Counted from the stretch's first letter, positions 40,604 through 48,830 are shown. The stretch is DNA of 64,000 nucleotides from DALYDD01 sp031973395 (GCA_031973395.1 DALYDD010000004.1:5172-69171), one strand, 5' to 3'. Notes: generated by a model not told the origin, from the sequence alone. Made by a program: numbers and translations.

Positions 40604-42311
40604 TATCAAAACTGAAAAAGATTTGATTGCCGAAATACTCAACGGAAAATACCGTGACTGTTATTTAATATATAACCGCAAGAGCACTGACGAAGCCGAC
40701 AATCAGAAGAACTCCATTTCATATCAAAAATCAGAGAACGCTCGATACGCTTATCGAGAAAAACTTTCAATAGCTCAAATTACCATTAAAGGTTTCTCTG
40801 CCGATGGTATTATTTCCGAAAAACATTCTGGCTTTACCGAAGATGACGATATAAACATCACCGATGATGGCTTGGTCCAATATAGGATTGATAGACCAAA
40901 GTTTCAGAAGATGCTTCAGTTCGTAAGCCAAGGATATTTCAAAGGTGTTATCTGTTTGTGTTGGGACCGTATAAGCCGAAACAAAGGTGACGATACTCTT
41001 ATCCGCAAACTTATGCGTAAGGGTGTTGATTTCCGTTTCGTGTATGCCAATTACGAGAAGACCAGCTCTGGTGCTTTGCATATGGACATCGACGGTATGT
41101 TCTCACAACACCACTCACGTGTTACCAGTGAAAAAGTTACCATCACCATACGAAATTCAAGAGAAAAAGGCATTTGTACCTATCGTGCACCGATTGGATA
41201 TTTGAATAATGGTACGATGGAAGATAAGCCGATGGACCCATTTCGTGCACCCATCATCAAGCAGATGTATGAGTACTATGCTACTGGCGATTGGAGTTTG
41301 TCTGACCTCGCTCGTTACGCCAATGAGCAGGGTTTTACGACTGTACCAATGCGACGTAGAAGGACAAAAGAAGAAATGCTCGCTGAAGAGGATGAGTTTG
41401 AGGAAATTGAAAAGACATCACGCCCTGTAACTGAAAATCATATAAGCAGAATACTCACTAATCCTTTTTATACTGGAAAGGTCCTCAATTCAGAAGGCAA
41501 ATACATACCAAGCAATAGCCATCAAGCTATTGTAACCGAAAAGCTATTCGAGGATGTGCAAGCTATACTCAAAAAGAAAAAAGTGAGTGTTCACTATACT
41601 GAAAAACTGGACCAACCACTTCGAGGTATCGTACGTTGTGAACAATGTGGACGTGTTTATACACCTTACACAAAGAAAGGTATTCAATACTATAACTCTC
41701 GATGTGTGAATGGTTGCTCAAACACCCTCAAGAACTTCAACTTTGATTTTATAGATAAGAAAATTGGCGGTCTCATCACTGGTCTTCATTTTACCGATGA
41801 CGAAATTGAGCAGATGGATGCTCGTGCAGGTACAGAGATTGCTTTGCTTGAAGAAAAGCGACACAAGAAACTCGACCAAGTAGAGAGAAAGAAGAAAAAG
41901 ATACGTGAGGACCTTGCGTATCTACGTTCAAATAAAATATCTCTTTTGAAATCTGGAGTTTACACACCAGAAGGTTATGTTGCTGAAGAGACAAAACTTG
42001 ATAGCGAACTTTCTGTATTGAAAAACAGTGAAAACATTTCTGACATTGCTATACACGAAACTATGAAGGACGTACAAAAACTTTCAGAACTTGTGAAAAA
42101 CGTTGCACCTTATTACCAATTCGCAAAACCACACGAAAAAGAACAAATTGTTCGTGTTATCTTTTCAGAACTTTCAGTTTCCCAAAATACGTTGAATTAT
42201 AAGTGCAAAAAAGGATTTGAGTGCTTTGAAAATCGCTTTCTTGCTGTTTGTGACCCTACGGAGAGTCGAACTCCGCTTCTCGCCTTGAAAAGGCGATGTC
42301 CTAACCGATAG
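40590..42311 (+). CDS. Large serine recombinase (integrase)
   Basis: This protein of about 573 residues has an N-terminal resolvase domain with the catalytic Ser in YNRKSTDEADNQKNSISYQ (residue 32 from this start) and Arg-rich DRISRNKGDDTLI. It then has the recombinase domain (GYLNNG ... TENHISRILTNPFYTGKV), a zinc beta ribbon (CEQCGRVYTPYTKKG ... RCVNGC) and a coiled coil (EEKRHKKLDQVERKKKKIREDL). It integrates and excises the element. The last about 20 residues are encoded by the antisense strand of tRNA-Glu (overlap 42251-42311), so excision would change its C-terminus. ATG 40584 is also possible. Confidence 0.93.
   Translation: MKKSSIKTEKDLIAEILNGKYRDCYLIYNRKSTDEADNQKNSISYQKSENARYAYREKLSIAQITIKGFSADGIISEKHSGFTEDDDINITDDGLVQYRIDRPKFQKMLQFVSQGYFKGVICLCWDRISRNKGDDTLIRKLMRKGVDFRFVYANYEKTSSGALHMDIDGMFSQHHSRVTSEKVTITIRNSREKGICTYRAPIGYLNNGTMEDKPMDPFRAPIIKQMYEYYATGDWSLSDLARYANEQGFTTVPMRRRRTKEEMLAEEDEFEEIEKTSRPVTENHISRILTNPFYTGKVLNSEGKYIPSNSHQAIVTEKLFEDVQAILKKKKVSVHYTEKLDQPLRGIVRCEQCGRVYTPYTKKGIQYYNSRCVNGCSNTLKNFNFDFIDKKIGGLITGLHFTDDEIEQMDARAGTEIALLEEKRHKKLDQVERKKKKIREDLAYLRSNKISLLKSGVYTPEGYVAEETKLDSELSVLKNSENISDIAIHETMKDVQKLSELVKNVAPYYQFAKPHEKEQIVRVIFSELSVSQNTLNYKCKKGFECFENRFLAVCDPTESRTPLLALKRRCPNR
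42249..42256. other. Right attachment site (core TGTGACCC)
   Basis: It is identical to 32594-32601 and includes the discriminator and acceptor end of tRNA-Glu. It lies within the 3' part of the recombinase gene. Confidence 0.6.
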
Positions 42312-42322
42312 ACGATAGGGCC
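42251..42322 (-). tRNA. tRNA-Glu(TTC)
   Basis: Complete cloverleaf on the minus strand. The acceptor GGCCCTA pairs with TAGGGTC, the anticodon stem TCGCC pairs with GGCGA, and the loop TTTTCAA has anticodon TTC. The T-arm is CGGAG-TTCGACT-CTCCG. The discriminator is A and no CCA is encoded. The tRNA is intact, so the integration reconstitutes its 3' end. Confidence 0.95.
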
Positions 42323-42617
42323 ATATAGCTGAATAGAGCCTATTATATGCATTTTCTAGGGAAAATCAACCCGGAAATCTTGGTCTGTCAAACTAGTCTT
42401 GAATTGACAAAGCGGTCATCTTTGCCATGATAGAGCCAACATGCTTCTTACCAAGAAAATTCAGGTTTGGTCTAGTTTCGTCTAGTTTTTCCTTCTGTGC
42501 ACCATATCTCAGGCGTAGTTTTTGTCTCATGTAGAGATATTGTGACAATAGTACTTTTCTCAAAAAAGCTTCAAATTACATTCAAATTCAAATAGTACAA
42601 AAGAAAGGAAATAACTC
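42323..42617. other. Intergenic region upstream of the NlpC/P60 gene
   Basis: 295 bp with a possible promoter TTGACA (42404-42409) and TGATAG (42428-42433), 18 nt apart. A tandem GTCTAGTTT pair lies near 42471-42488. A Shine-Dalgarno-like AAAGGAAA precedes the ATG at 42618. It also contains the promoter side of tRNA-Glu. Confidence 0.45.
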
Positions 42618-43262
42618 ATGCATACAAGAGTGATTAATAATCGCATTGTCGTTGATCTCTGGGCTTTGCGACTCCCGATTGGAATGGAAGAGATAAAAGC
42701 TCTTCTTCACAGAGAAGGCGTCAACATTCTCGACGTGGATGTGGTGGAGATTGCTCGCGAACTTGTGGGCAAAGCTCGGTGGAAATTCGGAGTATTTCTC
42801 CACGAAATGCCGTGCTTCCTGGATTGCTCTGCGCTCACAAAATGGGTGTACGGGCAAAAAGGTATTTGGCTGCCGCGTCGGTCTATGCAGCAATATCAGT
42901 ATTGCCAGCAATACGGCCAAATCATCGAGGGTGTGGATCTCATTCAACCTGGGGATCTGGTATTTATGAGCAGTCATTATAAATATCAACGGCTCACCGA
43001 TTCTGATGAGGGGATCGGCCATGTCTGTCTGGCGGTAGATAAAGACAATATCATTTGCGCCACCAATAGTGGCCTCGGAAATGATGTGGTCGAAATCTCT
43101 CTCGCCAAAGCTCTTGAACTCCGGAAGATACGCGCTATCGGAAGAGTCTTCCGTCCAGGCGCTCATCTGAAGACACTCGAGCTCCCTGGAAATTGGGAAG
43201 TGGAATCCGCTGATGATATTCACTGGATTCTAGACCAAATCCTGGTGGCTGGTGCGGCATAA
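42618..43262 (+). CDS. NlpC/P60 family cysteine peptidase
   Basis: This 214-residue protein has the NlpC/P60 catalytic Cys in FLDCSALTKWVYGQKG, the LIQPGDLVFMSSH segment and the catalytic His in GHVCLAVD, followed by the polar residue region ICATNSGLG. It probably cuts cell-wall peptides (gamma-glutamyl-diamino bonds). No signal peptide is visible, so it acts inside, is released on lysis, or leaves by another route. The gene is richer in GC than the surrounding genes, has a clear Shine-Dalgarno sequence and has its own terminator. Confidence 0.83.
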   Translation: MHTRVINNRIVVDLWALRLPIGMEEIKALLHREGVNILDVDVVEIARELVGKARWKFGVFLHEMPCFLDCSALTKWVYGQKGIWLPRRSMQQYQYCQQYGQIIEGVDLIQPGDLVFMSSHYKYQRLTDSDEGIGHVCLAVDKDNIICATNSGLGNDVVEISLAKALELRKIRAIGRVFRPGAHLKTLELPGNWEVESADDIHWILDQILVAGAA

Positions 43263-43310
43263 AACGAGCAGTAGTCGCATCTGCACGAATACTTGTACAA
43301 AGAAACCGAA

Positions 43311-43342
43311 CCCGCAGGGCATTGCCTTGCGGGTTTTCTTTT
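43311..43342 (+). terminator. Terminator of the NlpC/P60 gene
   Basis: CCCGCA and TGCGGG with inner GGC/GCC pairs form a hairpin followed by TTTTCTTTTT. Confidence 0.8.
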
Positions 43343-43373
43343 TACGTATTTATAGTAAGATGATGCTCACAAA

Positions 43374-43446
43374 GGGCGATTAGCTCAGTTGGTAGAGCGC
43401 AACATTGACGTTGTTGATGCCAGAGGTTCGAGTCCTCTATCGCCCA
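43374..43446 (+). tRNA. tRNA-Val(GAC)
   Basis: The acceptor GGGCGAT pairs with ATCGCCC, the D-arm is GCTC-AGTTGGTA-GAGC, and the anticodon stem CAACA pairs with TGTTG. The loop TTGACGT has anticodon GAC. The T-arm is AGAGG-TTCGAGT-CCTCT. The discriminator is A and no CCA is encoded. Unlike the other tRNAs it has no hairpin element behind it. Confidence 0.95.
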
Positions 43447-43452
43447 CAAAGA

Positions 43453-43487
43453 AAAGAAAAACGCGGACCAAATCCGCGTTTTTCTTT
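43453..43487. terminator. Bidirectional terminator between tRNA-Val and trxB
   Basis: AAAGAAAAACGCGGA and TCCGCGTTTTTCTTT are perfect 15-nt arms with a 5-nt loop. They give a T-run on both strands, suiting the converging tRNA-Val and trxB. Confidence 0.85.
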
Positions 43488-43504
43488 ATCTCTCTATTCG
43501 ACCC

Positions 43505-44452
43505 CTACTTCTTACAGATATGCATATAGATATCCTCAAGCGCCTTGATGGCGTCACCTGCTGCAATATTGTTCTGGTGGTACAAACCATCTGTACAATC
43601 GCCAGCGGCCCAAACTCCAGTCACAGAAGCAGCTTGAGTCATAGGATTCACTTTTATCTTTCCGAATTCATCCATAGCCACTAAATCAGCAGCAAAATCG
43701 GTATTTGGGATAAGTCCAATCTCAACAAATATTCCGGTAACGGGCAGGTGCTCAACTGTACCAGCAGCATTATTTTTATAAATAATTCCTTCGACAAACT
43801 TGTCTCCACGAACTTCCTCTACGACCGCTTCGGTAATAGCTTTGACATTTTCTTTTGCTAAAATCTTCTCGACAGTGACAGGGTCTGCACGAAAGTCCTT
43901 GCTTCGATTTAGAATAGTGACACTTTTGCAATATGCAGCGAGTTGCGCCGCACTTTCGAATGCGGCATTGCCTCCGCCAATCACTGCTACGTCTTGATCT
44001 GAGAAAATTGGCCCGTCACAAGTGGCACAATAGGTGAGGCCTTTATGTTCGAAAATATCAGCACCTTTAGCTTCGAGTCGGCGGCGCTTGCTACCGGTGG
44101 TGATCAGAATCGTTCGGCCGATATAAGACTCTTCGTCTTTATTTTGTCTTGTAACTTTGAATACATAACTCTCTGTACCTTCAATGTGGAGTTTCTCAAC
44201 TTTTCCAACGCGTACACCAGTTTTGATTTCAACAATATCTGCTGCATAAGCTCGCAAATGAGCCTCAAGACTTTTGGATAAATCAGCACCAGAGATTTTG
44301 ATGGTACCAATCCAGTTTTCAATACCTTCAGAAACCGAACTTTGACCGTCAAAGTTTTCGGTCAAGAATAATGTTTTTAGTTTTTTTCGGCTTGCATAGA
44401 CACCAGCGGCTACGCCGGCGGGTCCACCGCCAATAATGATGAGGTCGTACAT
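43505..44452 (-). CDS. trxB: Thioredoxin reductase
   Basis: This 315-residue flavoprotein has the FAD-binding start YDLIIIGGGPAGVAAGVYASR, the redox-active CATC in GLTYCATCDGPIF, an NADPH-type DVAVIGGGNAAFESA segment and the terminal FAD motif VTGVWAAGDCTD. It passes electrons from NAD(P)H to thioredoxin or a glutaredoxin-like protein. Thioredoxin is not in the window. The small glutaredoxin at 5818 is a possible partner. It lies 25 bp downstream of ftsZ on the same strand. Confidence 0.94.
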   Translation of the reverse strand: MYDLIIIGGGPAGVAAGVYASRKKLKTLFLTENFDGQSSVSEGIENWIGTIKISGADLSKSLEAHLRAYAADIVEIKTGVRVGKVEKLHIEGTESYVFKVTRQNKDEESYIGRTILITTGSKRRRLEAKGADIFEHKGLTYCATCDGPIFSDQDVAVIGGGNAAFESAAQLAAYCKSVTILNRSKDFRADPVTVEKILAKENVKAITEAVVEEVRGDKFVEGIIYKNNAAGTVEHLPVTGIFVEIGLIPNTDFAADLVAMDEFGKIKVNPMTQAASVTGVWAAGDCTDGLYHQNNIAAGDAIKALEDIYMHICKK

Positions 44453-44477
44453 AATTTAGGAACTTATTATATCAGAA

Positions 44478-45707
44478 TTACTTCAACTTCGATCGTCGCA
44501 AAAACGCAGGAACGGCAGACCAGTCATCATCATTTGATGTCTCGATTGGTTTTGGTTCGCTGTCAGGCTTCTTTTCTTCTTCTCGTTTCGGTACTGAGTT
44601 AAAGATTCGTCCTCGACTTTCTGCCGCTTCCTCGTCCGCATTTCGGAGAGTTGATTGCGGAACGGTAGATTGGATTTGGTTCACATTGTCGCCTGGTCGT
44701 GCAAATTGAGGCGCAGAGGTGTCACCGAACAAAGATCGGCGAAATTCTGCTTGAGGGAAGTTTGCAGCAATAACTGTGATACGGATTTCGTTCTTTTTGA
44801 GATTCTCGTCGCGAACTGTACCGAAAATGATTTTTGCATTTGGGTCCACAGAGTCTGTGATAACTTTTGCAGCTTCCTGGATTTCCCACATAGTGAGATC
44901 GTCGCCGCCTGCGATCGAGAAGAGGACACCTTTTGCTCCATGAATAGAAACATCGATGAGTGGAGAGCTGATGGCTGCTTTTGCAGCTTCCTCGGCTCGT
45001 TTTTCACCACTTGCAGTACCGACACCCATGAGGGCTGAACCAGCATTTTCGAGAACGGCGCGAATATCAGCGAAGTCGATATTACCGACGACACCCGGTG
45101 TAGTGATCAAATCTGAAATTCCTTCGACGGCTTCTTTTAACACATCGTCACACATAGCGAATGCATGTTTTGCCGGGGTGTCTTTTGAAACTGCTGCTGC
45201 GAGCTTGTCGTTTGGAATGACCACAAGTGCATCTACTGCTTTACTCAATTCTTCGAGGCCTTGTTCTGCGAGTCGCATGCGCTGCTGTCCTTCGAATGCG
45301 AATGGTTTTGTAACAACTGCAACTGTGAGGGCTCCCATTTCTTTTGCAATCCTTGCAACAACTGGTGCTGCACCTGTACAAGTTCCACCACCAAGTCCGC
45401 CGGCGACAAAGACCATATCAGAATTTTTGAGAGCTTCTTGGATTTCTTCTTTTGTTTCTTCTGCCGCCTTTCGTCCAACGTCTGGATTCATGCCTGCGCC
45501 AAGTCCGCGCGTGAGATTTTTTCCAATATGAATTTTTCTTTTTGCGAGAGAATGATGAAGTTCTTGGGCATCAGTATTAACCGCTATAAAATCAATGCCT
45601 TTAACTTTGGCATTCACCATGTGATTAATGGCATTTTTTCCTGAACCGCCGCAGCCGACTGCTTTGATTCTCGCAAATGTTTCAACTTCTGTTTTTACCT
45701 GTGGCAT
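44478..45707 (-). CDS. ftsZ: Cell division protein FtsZ
   Basis: This 409-residue protein has the FtsZ N-terminal GTPase domain (RIKAVGCGGSGKNAINHM, the AVNTDAQEL segment, and MVFVAGGLGGGTCTGAAPVVA), the catalytic T7-like region and a C-terminal tail ending in WSAVPAFLRRSK, the FtsA/ZipA-binding type peptide. It forms the cytokinetic ring. The tubulin signature reads GGGTCTG, with Cys110 in place of the usual Gly of GGGTGTG, and the first loop carries a Lys (GSGKNA). Both are unusual. A long 5' leader with a dyad precedes it. ftsA follows 1.3 kb upstream on the same strand, separated by a plus-strand gene. Confidence 0.95.
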   Translation of the reverse strand: MPQVKTEVETFARIKAVGCGGSGKNAINHMVNAKVKGIDFIAVNTDAQELHHSLAKRKIHIGKNLTRGLGAGMNPDVGRKAAEETKEEIQEALKNSDMVFVAGGLGGGTCTGAAPVVARIAKEMGALTVAVVTKPFAFEGQQRMRLAEQGLEELSKAVDALVVIPNDKLAAAVSKDTPAKHAFAMCDDVLKEAVEGISDLITTPGVVGNIDFADIRAVLENAGSALMGVGTASGEKRAEEAAKAAISSPLIDVSIHGAKGVLFSIAGGDDLTMWEIQEAAKVITDSVDPNAKIIFGTVRDENLKKNEIRITVIAANFPQAEFRRSLFGDTSAPQFARPGDNVNQIQSTVPQSTLRNADEEAAESRGRIFNSVPKREEEKKPDSEPKPIETSNDDDWSAVPAFLRRSKLK

Positions 45708-45770
45708 GATTTTTCTTGGATTATTTGCCTTGTTTGGGCGGATTAGGATACGAATTAAAAGCGAGGGCGC

Positions 45771-45796
45771 ATATCGATCGGCTTAGTGATCGATAT
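45771..45796. promoter_or_regulatory. Dyad in the ftsZ 5' leader
   Basis: ATATCGATC (45771-45779) and GATCGATAT (45788-45796) form a perfect 9-bp inverted repeat with an 8-nt loop, about 65-90 nt upstream of the ftsZ ATG. It lies between the putative -10 box and the gene. An operator or mRNA structure is possible. Confidence 0.5.
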
Positions 45797-45822
45797 ACTT
45801 ACTCGCGATGGGTATGAGGCCT

Positions 45823-45828
45823 ATTATA
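45823..45828 (-). promoter_or_regulatory. -10 box of ftsZ
   Basis: TATAAT on the minus strand. A weak TTTCCA at 16 nt upstream could serve as the -35 box. It gives a leader of about 110 nt containing the dyad. Confidence 0.4.
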
Positions 45829-45972
45829 GCATTTATTCGATATGTGGAAATAGGGGAGAAGCGTCCTGGAACGATTGACAATGGTTGGGTTATGATTTGG
45901 AATAAATGGCCTTAAATAAAGCTTTTTAAATAGTTTTTGAATTGTTTGACTATGTTTTTTGTATATTTATTG

Positions 45973-45978
45973 TATGAT
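45973..45978 (+). promoter_or_regulatory. -10 box of the GerMN-type gene
   Basis: TATGAT ends 6 nt before the ATG at 45985, which is why the start at 45985 is preferred over the upstream ATG. Confidence 0.5.
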
Positions 45979-45984
45979 TATTCT

Positions 45985-46989
45985 ATGAACAAACAAAAAG
46001 GGGAAAGCAGGGTTGTGATGACACTTTTAATTGCCATTCTTATTATTGTACTTGTTGGAGTGGCGGTATATTTGGTGCAACTTTCTAGTGAAGATTTGGC
46101 ATCGAATACTGATGCACAAAATGCGACTTCTACAAATTCAAATTCGAACAATTCCACCACGAATACGAATCCTCCTGCGACAACTTCACCAAACGCGGTG
46201 CTTGCAGAAAATTGCGGCTTCAAAGTTTTTACTCCTGCTGTAAATACTGTAGTTTCTTTTCCTCTTGCGGTTAATGGCGTGATCGATAGTTCGAATTATC
46301 GGCGACTCGGATGTAATTGGGGTCGATTTGAAGGACAGGGAGGAACTGCAGAAGTGTTTGCGTTTATAAAAGGAGAATGGGTGCCTGTTAGTACCTGGAA
46401 AGATCGCGGAACGAAAAAACCAATTATGCTTAGCGAAGATTGGACAAGTACTACAACACGCTTCTCTATAAATCTTTTCCTAGATGAAAGAATTGCTTCT
46501 TTGAAATTAGACGAAGGATACCAGGCGCTAACCTCAGGAACAAAGTTGAAAGCGGTATTTACTGAAGATAACGCACAGGGCATACCAAATCCAGATAAGC
46601 TCGAGATACCGCTCGTATATGCTGGTCCAAAGACAGATACGATGAAGGTTACTATTTTTCTCAATGATATGAATTCACCGGTAGACTGTGGTGCAGTATA
46701 TCCCGTGGTCAGAACTGTTCCAAAAACCATTGCTGTCGCCAACGCTTCGCTGCAGGCATTATTTATGGAAGAAAATGTTGCACTGCAACCCCTTTATAAT
46801 GGAATAAAATTGCAGGGGACAACTGCCATTGTCGATTTCAAGCGAGCGGCGCTCACATATCTAGACAGCCCAGCATGTATGCAAGCGGCAATAAAATCCC
46901 CAATTGAAAAAACTCTTTTGCAATATCCTACAATAAAGAAAGTTGAATACTCAATTGAGGGCAAAATCAAAACAGATTGGGATGCTTAG
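45985..46989 (+). CDS. Exported protein with Gmad2-like and GerMN domains
   Basis: This 334-residue protein has an N-terminal membrane anchor (VVMTLLIAILIIVLVGVAVYLV), an Asn/Thr-rich linker, a Gmad2-like beta-sandwich (FTPAVNTVVSFPLAVNGVIDSS ... LEIPLVY, about 75-225) and a C-terminal GerMN-type domain (TMKVTIFLNDMNSP ... KTIAVANASLQALFM ... KKVEYSIEGK). These domains are named from spore germination proteins but are widespread in non-sporing bacteria, where they are thought to act at the cell envelope. It lies on the plus strand between ftsZ and ftsA. Confidence 0.8.
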   Translation: MNKQKGESRVVMTLLIAILIIVLVGVAVYLVQLSSEDLASNTDAQNATSTNSNSNNSTTNTNPPATTSPNAVLAENCGFKVFTPAVNTVVSFPLAVNGVIDSSNYRRLGCNWGRFEGQGGTAEVFAFIKGEWVPVSTWKDRGTKKPIMLSEDWTSTTTRFSINLFLDERIASLKLDEGYQALTSGTKLKAVFTEDNAQGIPNPDKLEIPLVYAGPKTDTMKVTIFLNDMNSPVDCGAVYPVVRTVPKTIAVANASLQALFMEENVALQPLYNGIKLQGTTAIVDFKRAALTYLDSPACMQAAIKSPIEKTLLQYPTIKKVEYSIEGKIKTDWDA

Positions 46990-47019
46990 GTCTCGCAAGT
47001 AAAATGTGCTGCGATGCGA

Positions 47020-48264
47020 TTAAGGCAAAAACTTCTTGAGCCAACCCCAAATATTTTTTCCTGTCTTTTCAAAGAGGCGCTTTACACCAAGCATTTCGAT
47101 ATCAACAGTCGAACTGTCTTCGTTACCTAATCCTAAAATAGCGAGGCCATAGGCTACAGACCATTCGAATTCACGGTTGATGCCTTTGATATTTCCTTGA
47201 AGATTGAGATCACTTTGCTTTGAAGGTAGGTGAAGGGCTACTTTTGCCAACTCTTCGACATTTGCAAGTCCTGCACCGCCACCCGTGATAATAATACCAG
47301 CAGGCAATAGACCACTGCGGTCGATGCGGCGCAAATGATCGTCGATCAAATCAAAAATATCAGAAAGTCGGGCGATGACAATCTCATCCAATTTCTTCTT
47401 AGAATAAGAAATCCCTTTATCATTTCCAAGTTTAATTTCATTTGCATCTTCGAGGCTTAGTTTGAGTCCGAGTGCAATATCGTTGGTGACATCATTTGAT
47501 CCAAAAGGAAAAACTTCCATTGAGATAGGAATATTATTCTCAAAGACTATGATTGAGCTGGTTTCCGAACCGATATTTGCAAGCAGACAGCCGGCAATTT
47601 TTTGTGTTTTATTTAGGGTGACAATACTCGCCGCCATTGGTGCTGCGATGACGTCTAATGCTTCAAGGTCTGCTTCTTCGAGTGCGAGCAATAAGTCACT
47701 CAAATGATGAGCGAGGCAAGTGATATACAGAACACGTGCTTCGAGGCGGAGGCCTTTGAGGCCTTGGGGTTTGCCAAGTACCTTCTTTCCGTCGATTCGA
47801 TATTCGAGAGGAATGGTATGAATAATCTTGCGGTTCTGAATATAGAGGTGAGGGAGCTCTTTTTCACTCTCTTCGATGGCGCGGCGTACATCGAGATCTG
47901 TAATTTCAGAATCCGCTTTTGTAGTATTTACAACTCCTGATGCGATGATTGCACCCAAACCAATTCCGCCGACAGAAACAAAAGCACGCTTGATGGTAAC
48001 GCCTGCGCTTTTTTGTGCTTGATCTACTGCGGCACGAATACTTTTGGCCACTTCTGGAATCTGGGTAATATATCCATGACGCATGCCACGAGTTTCTGCA
48101 ATACCAGTACCAATGATGCGAGGTGATTGCTCAGATTTTCCTTGACTGGCCACTTTTTCTCCGCGAGCATTTCGGCTTTCTCCAGAAGAATAGTCGGCGA
48201 CAATAACCTTGACTTGGTTAGTGCCTATATCGATTCCGACTGAATATGAACGACCGATTGCCAT
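47020..48264 (-). CDS. ftsA: Cell division protein FtsA
   Basis: This 414-residue actin-fold protein has the phosphate-1 segment SVGIDIGTNQVKVIVAD, the SHS2/1C-domain region, the adenosine motif GIIITGGGAGLANVEELA and an amphipathic C-terminal helix (KRLFEKTGKNIWGWLKKFL) for membrane attachment. It tethers FtsZ to the membrane. Length is typical. It is a neighbour of ftsZ. Confidence 0.95.
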   Translation of the reverse strand: MAIGRSYSVGIDIGTNQVKVIVADYSSGESRNARGEKVASQGKSEQSPRIIGTGIAETRGMRHGYITQIPEVAKSIRAAVDQAQKSAGVTIKRAFVSVGGIGLGAIIASGVVNTTKADSEITDLDVRRAIEESEKELPHLYIQNRKIIHTIPLEYRIDGKKVLGKPQGLKGLRLEARVLYITCLAHHLSDLLLALEEADLEALDVIAAPMAASIVTLNKTQKIAGCLLANIGSETSSIIVFENNIPISMEVFPFGSNDVTNDIALGLKLSLEDANEIKLGNDKGISYSKKKLDEIVIARLSDIFDLIDDHLRRIDRSGLLPAGIIITGGGAGLANVEELAKVALHLPSKQSDLNLQGNIKGINREFEWSVAYGLAILGLGNEDSSTVDIEMLGVKRLFEKTGKNIWGWLKKFLP

Positions 48265-48382
48265 GTGGATAATTAATAGAAAATAGCGCTTTATATATCA
48301 CTATTTCATCAAATTATACCACTTGAGGCCAGGAGTATCAATGAATAGGGATGGTGGATAAATTGATATACAATTTCAATCA

Positions 48383-48808
48383 CTAAACCTTAAACTTTTT
48401 CCTCGTCTTCATTTCAGCAACCTCCATCTTTTTTGCAGCAGAATCATTTTCATGATCCATGCCCTTCAAATGATACAATCCGTGTATAAAAAGAAATTTC
48501 AAATAGTTTTCAGGCGCTCTGTCAAATTCTTTTGCTTTCGATCGCGCCTTATCAGGATTGATGAAAATCTCGCCGCAACAGCAGTCAATTTCAAAACTCA
48601 AAATATCCGTAGTATAATCTTTTTTTCTATGTTCGCGATTGAGGGTGCGCATTCTATCTTTGCCGACAAAAACCAGGCTTAGATCGTACTGTTTGCCAAG
48701 GACATGATTTTTTGCAGACTGAAAAAACACACCATCAATGCGAGGTGTGTTTTTTCGAGAAAGCGTGCTTCCAATGGTCAGGCTCGATGATTCAAAAATG
48801 ACCTTCAT
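48383..48808 (-). CDS. ybeY: Endoribonuclease YbeY
   Basis: This 141-residue protein has the YbeY zinc-binding motif HGLYHLKGMDH (about residues 110-120), preceded by DYTTDILSF and the typical CCCGEIFINPDKA. YbeY is a metal-dependent enzyme needed for 16S rRNA 3'-end maturation and ribosome quality control. A three-cysteine run (CCC) before GEIF is unusual. It is followed by rpsU, 22 bp upstream on the same strand, and the HisRS-like gene beyond. Confidence 0.93.
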   Translation of the reverse strand: MKVIFESSSLTIGSTLSRKNTPRIDGVFFQSAKNHVLGKQYDLSLVFVGKDRMRTLNREHRKKDYTTDILSFEIDCCCGEIFINPDKARSKAKEFDRAPENYLKFLFIHGLYHLKGMDHENDSAAKKMEVAEMKTRKKFKV

Positions 48809-48830
48809 GGGGTGCGTAGAATTGGCGAGA

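Larger units (their letters stand above)
32594..42256. mobile_element. Integrative element at tRNA-Glu with serine recombinase and isoprenoid cargo
   Basis: The boundaries are the 8-bp repeats TGTGACCC at 32594-32601 and 42249-42256, the latter being the 3' end of tRNA-Glu. The right end carries a large serine recombinase whose last codons overlap the tRNA. The left half has four minus-strand genes including IPP isomerase and a prenyl-synthase-like protein. The right half has seven plus-strand genes for replication, maintenance and integration. TTCAC-N4-TTCAC sites occur only inside this region. Removing it would rejoin tRNA-Glu to its hairpin element with the same junction seen at tRNA-Arg and tRNA-Phe. 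Confidence 0.8.

Noticed and set aside
32389..42266. The 17-nt near-repeat GTGACCCTxCGGAGAGT (32389-32405 and 42250-42266) as the attachment site of the mobile element.
   Set aside because: The copy at 32389 is the closing tRNA-end copy that also exists in the Arg hairpin, where no mobile element is present. Taking TGTGACCC at 32594 restores the normal tRNA-hairpin junction, so that is the better boundary.
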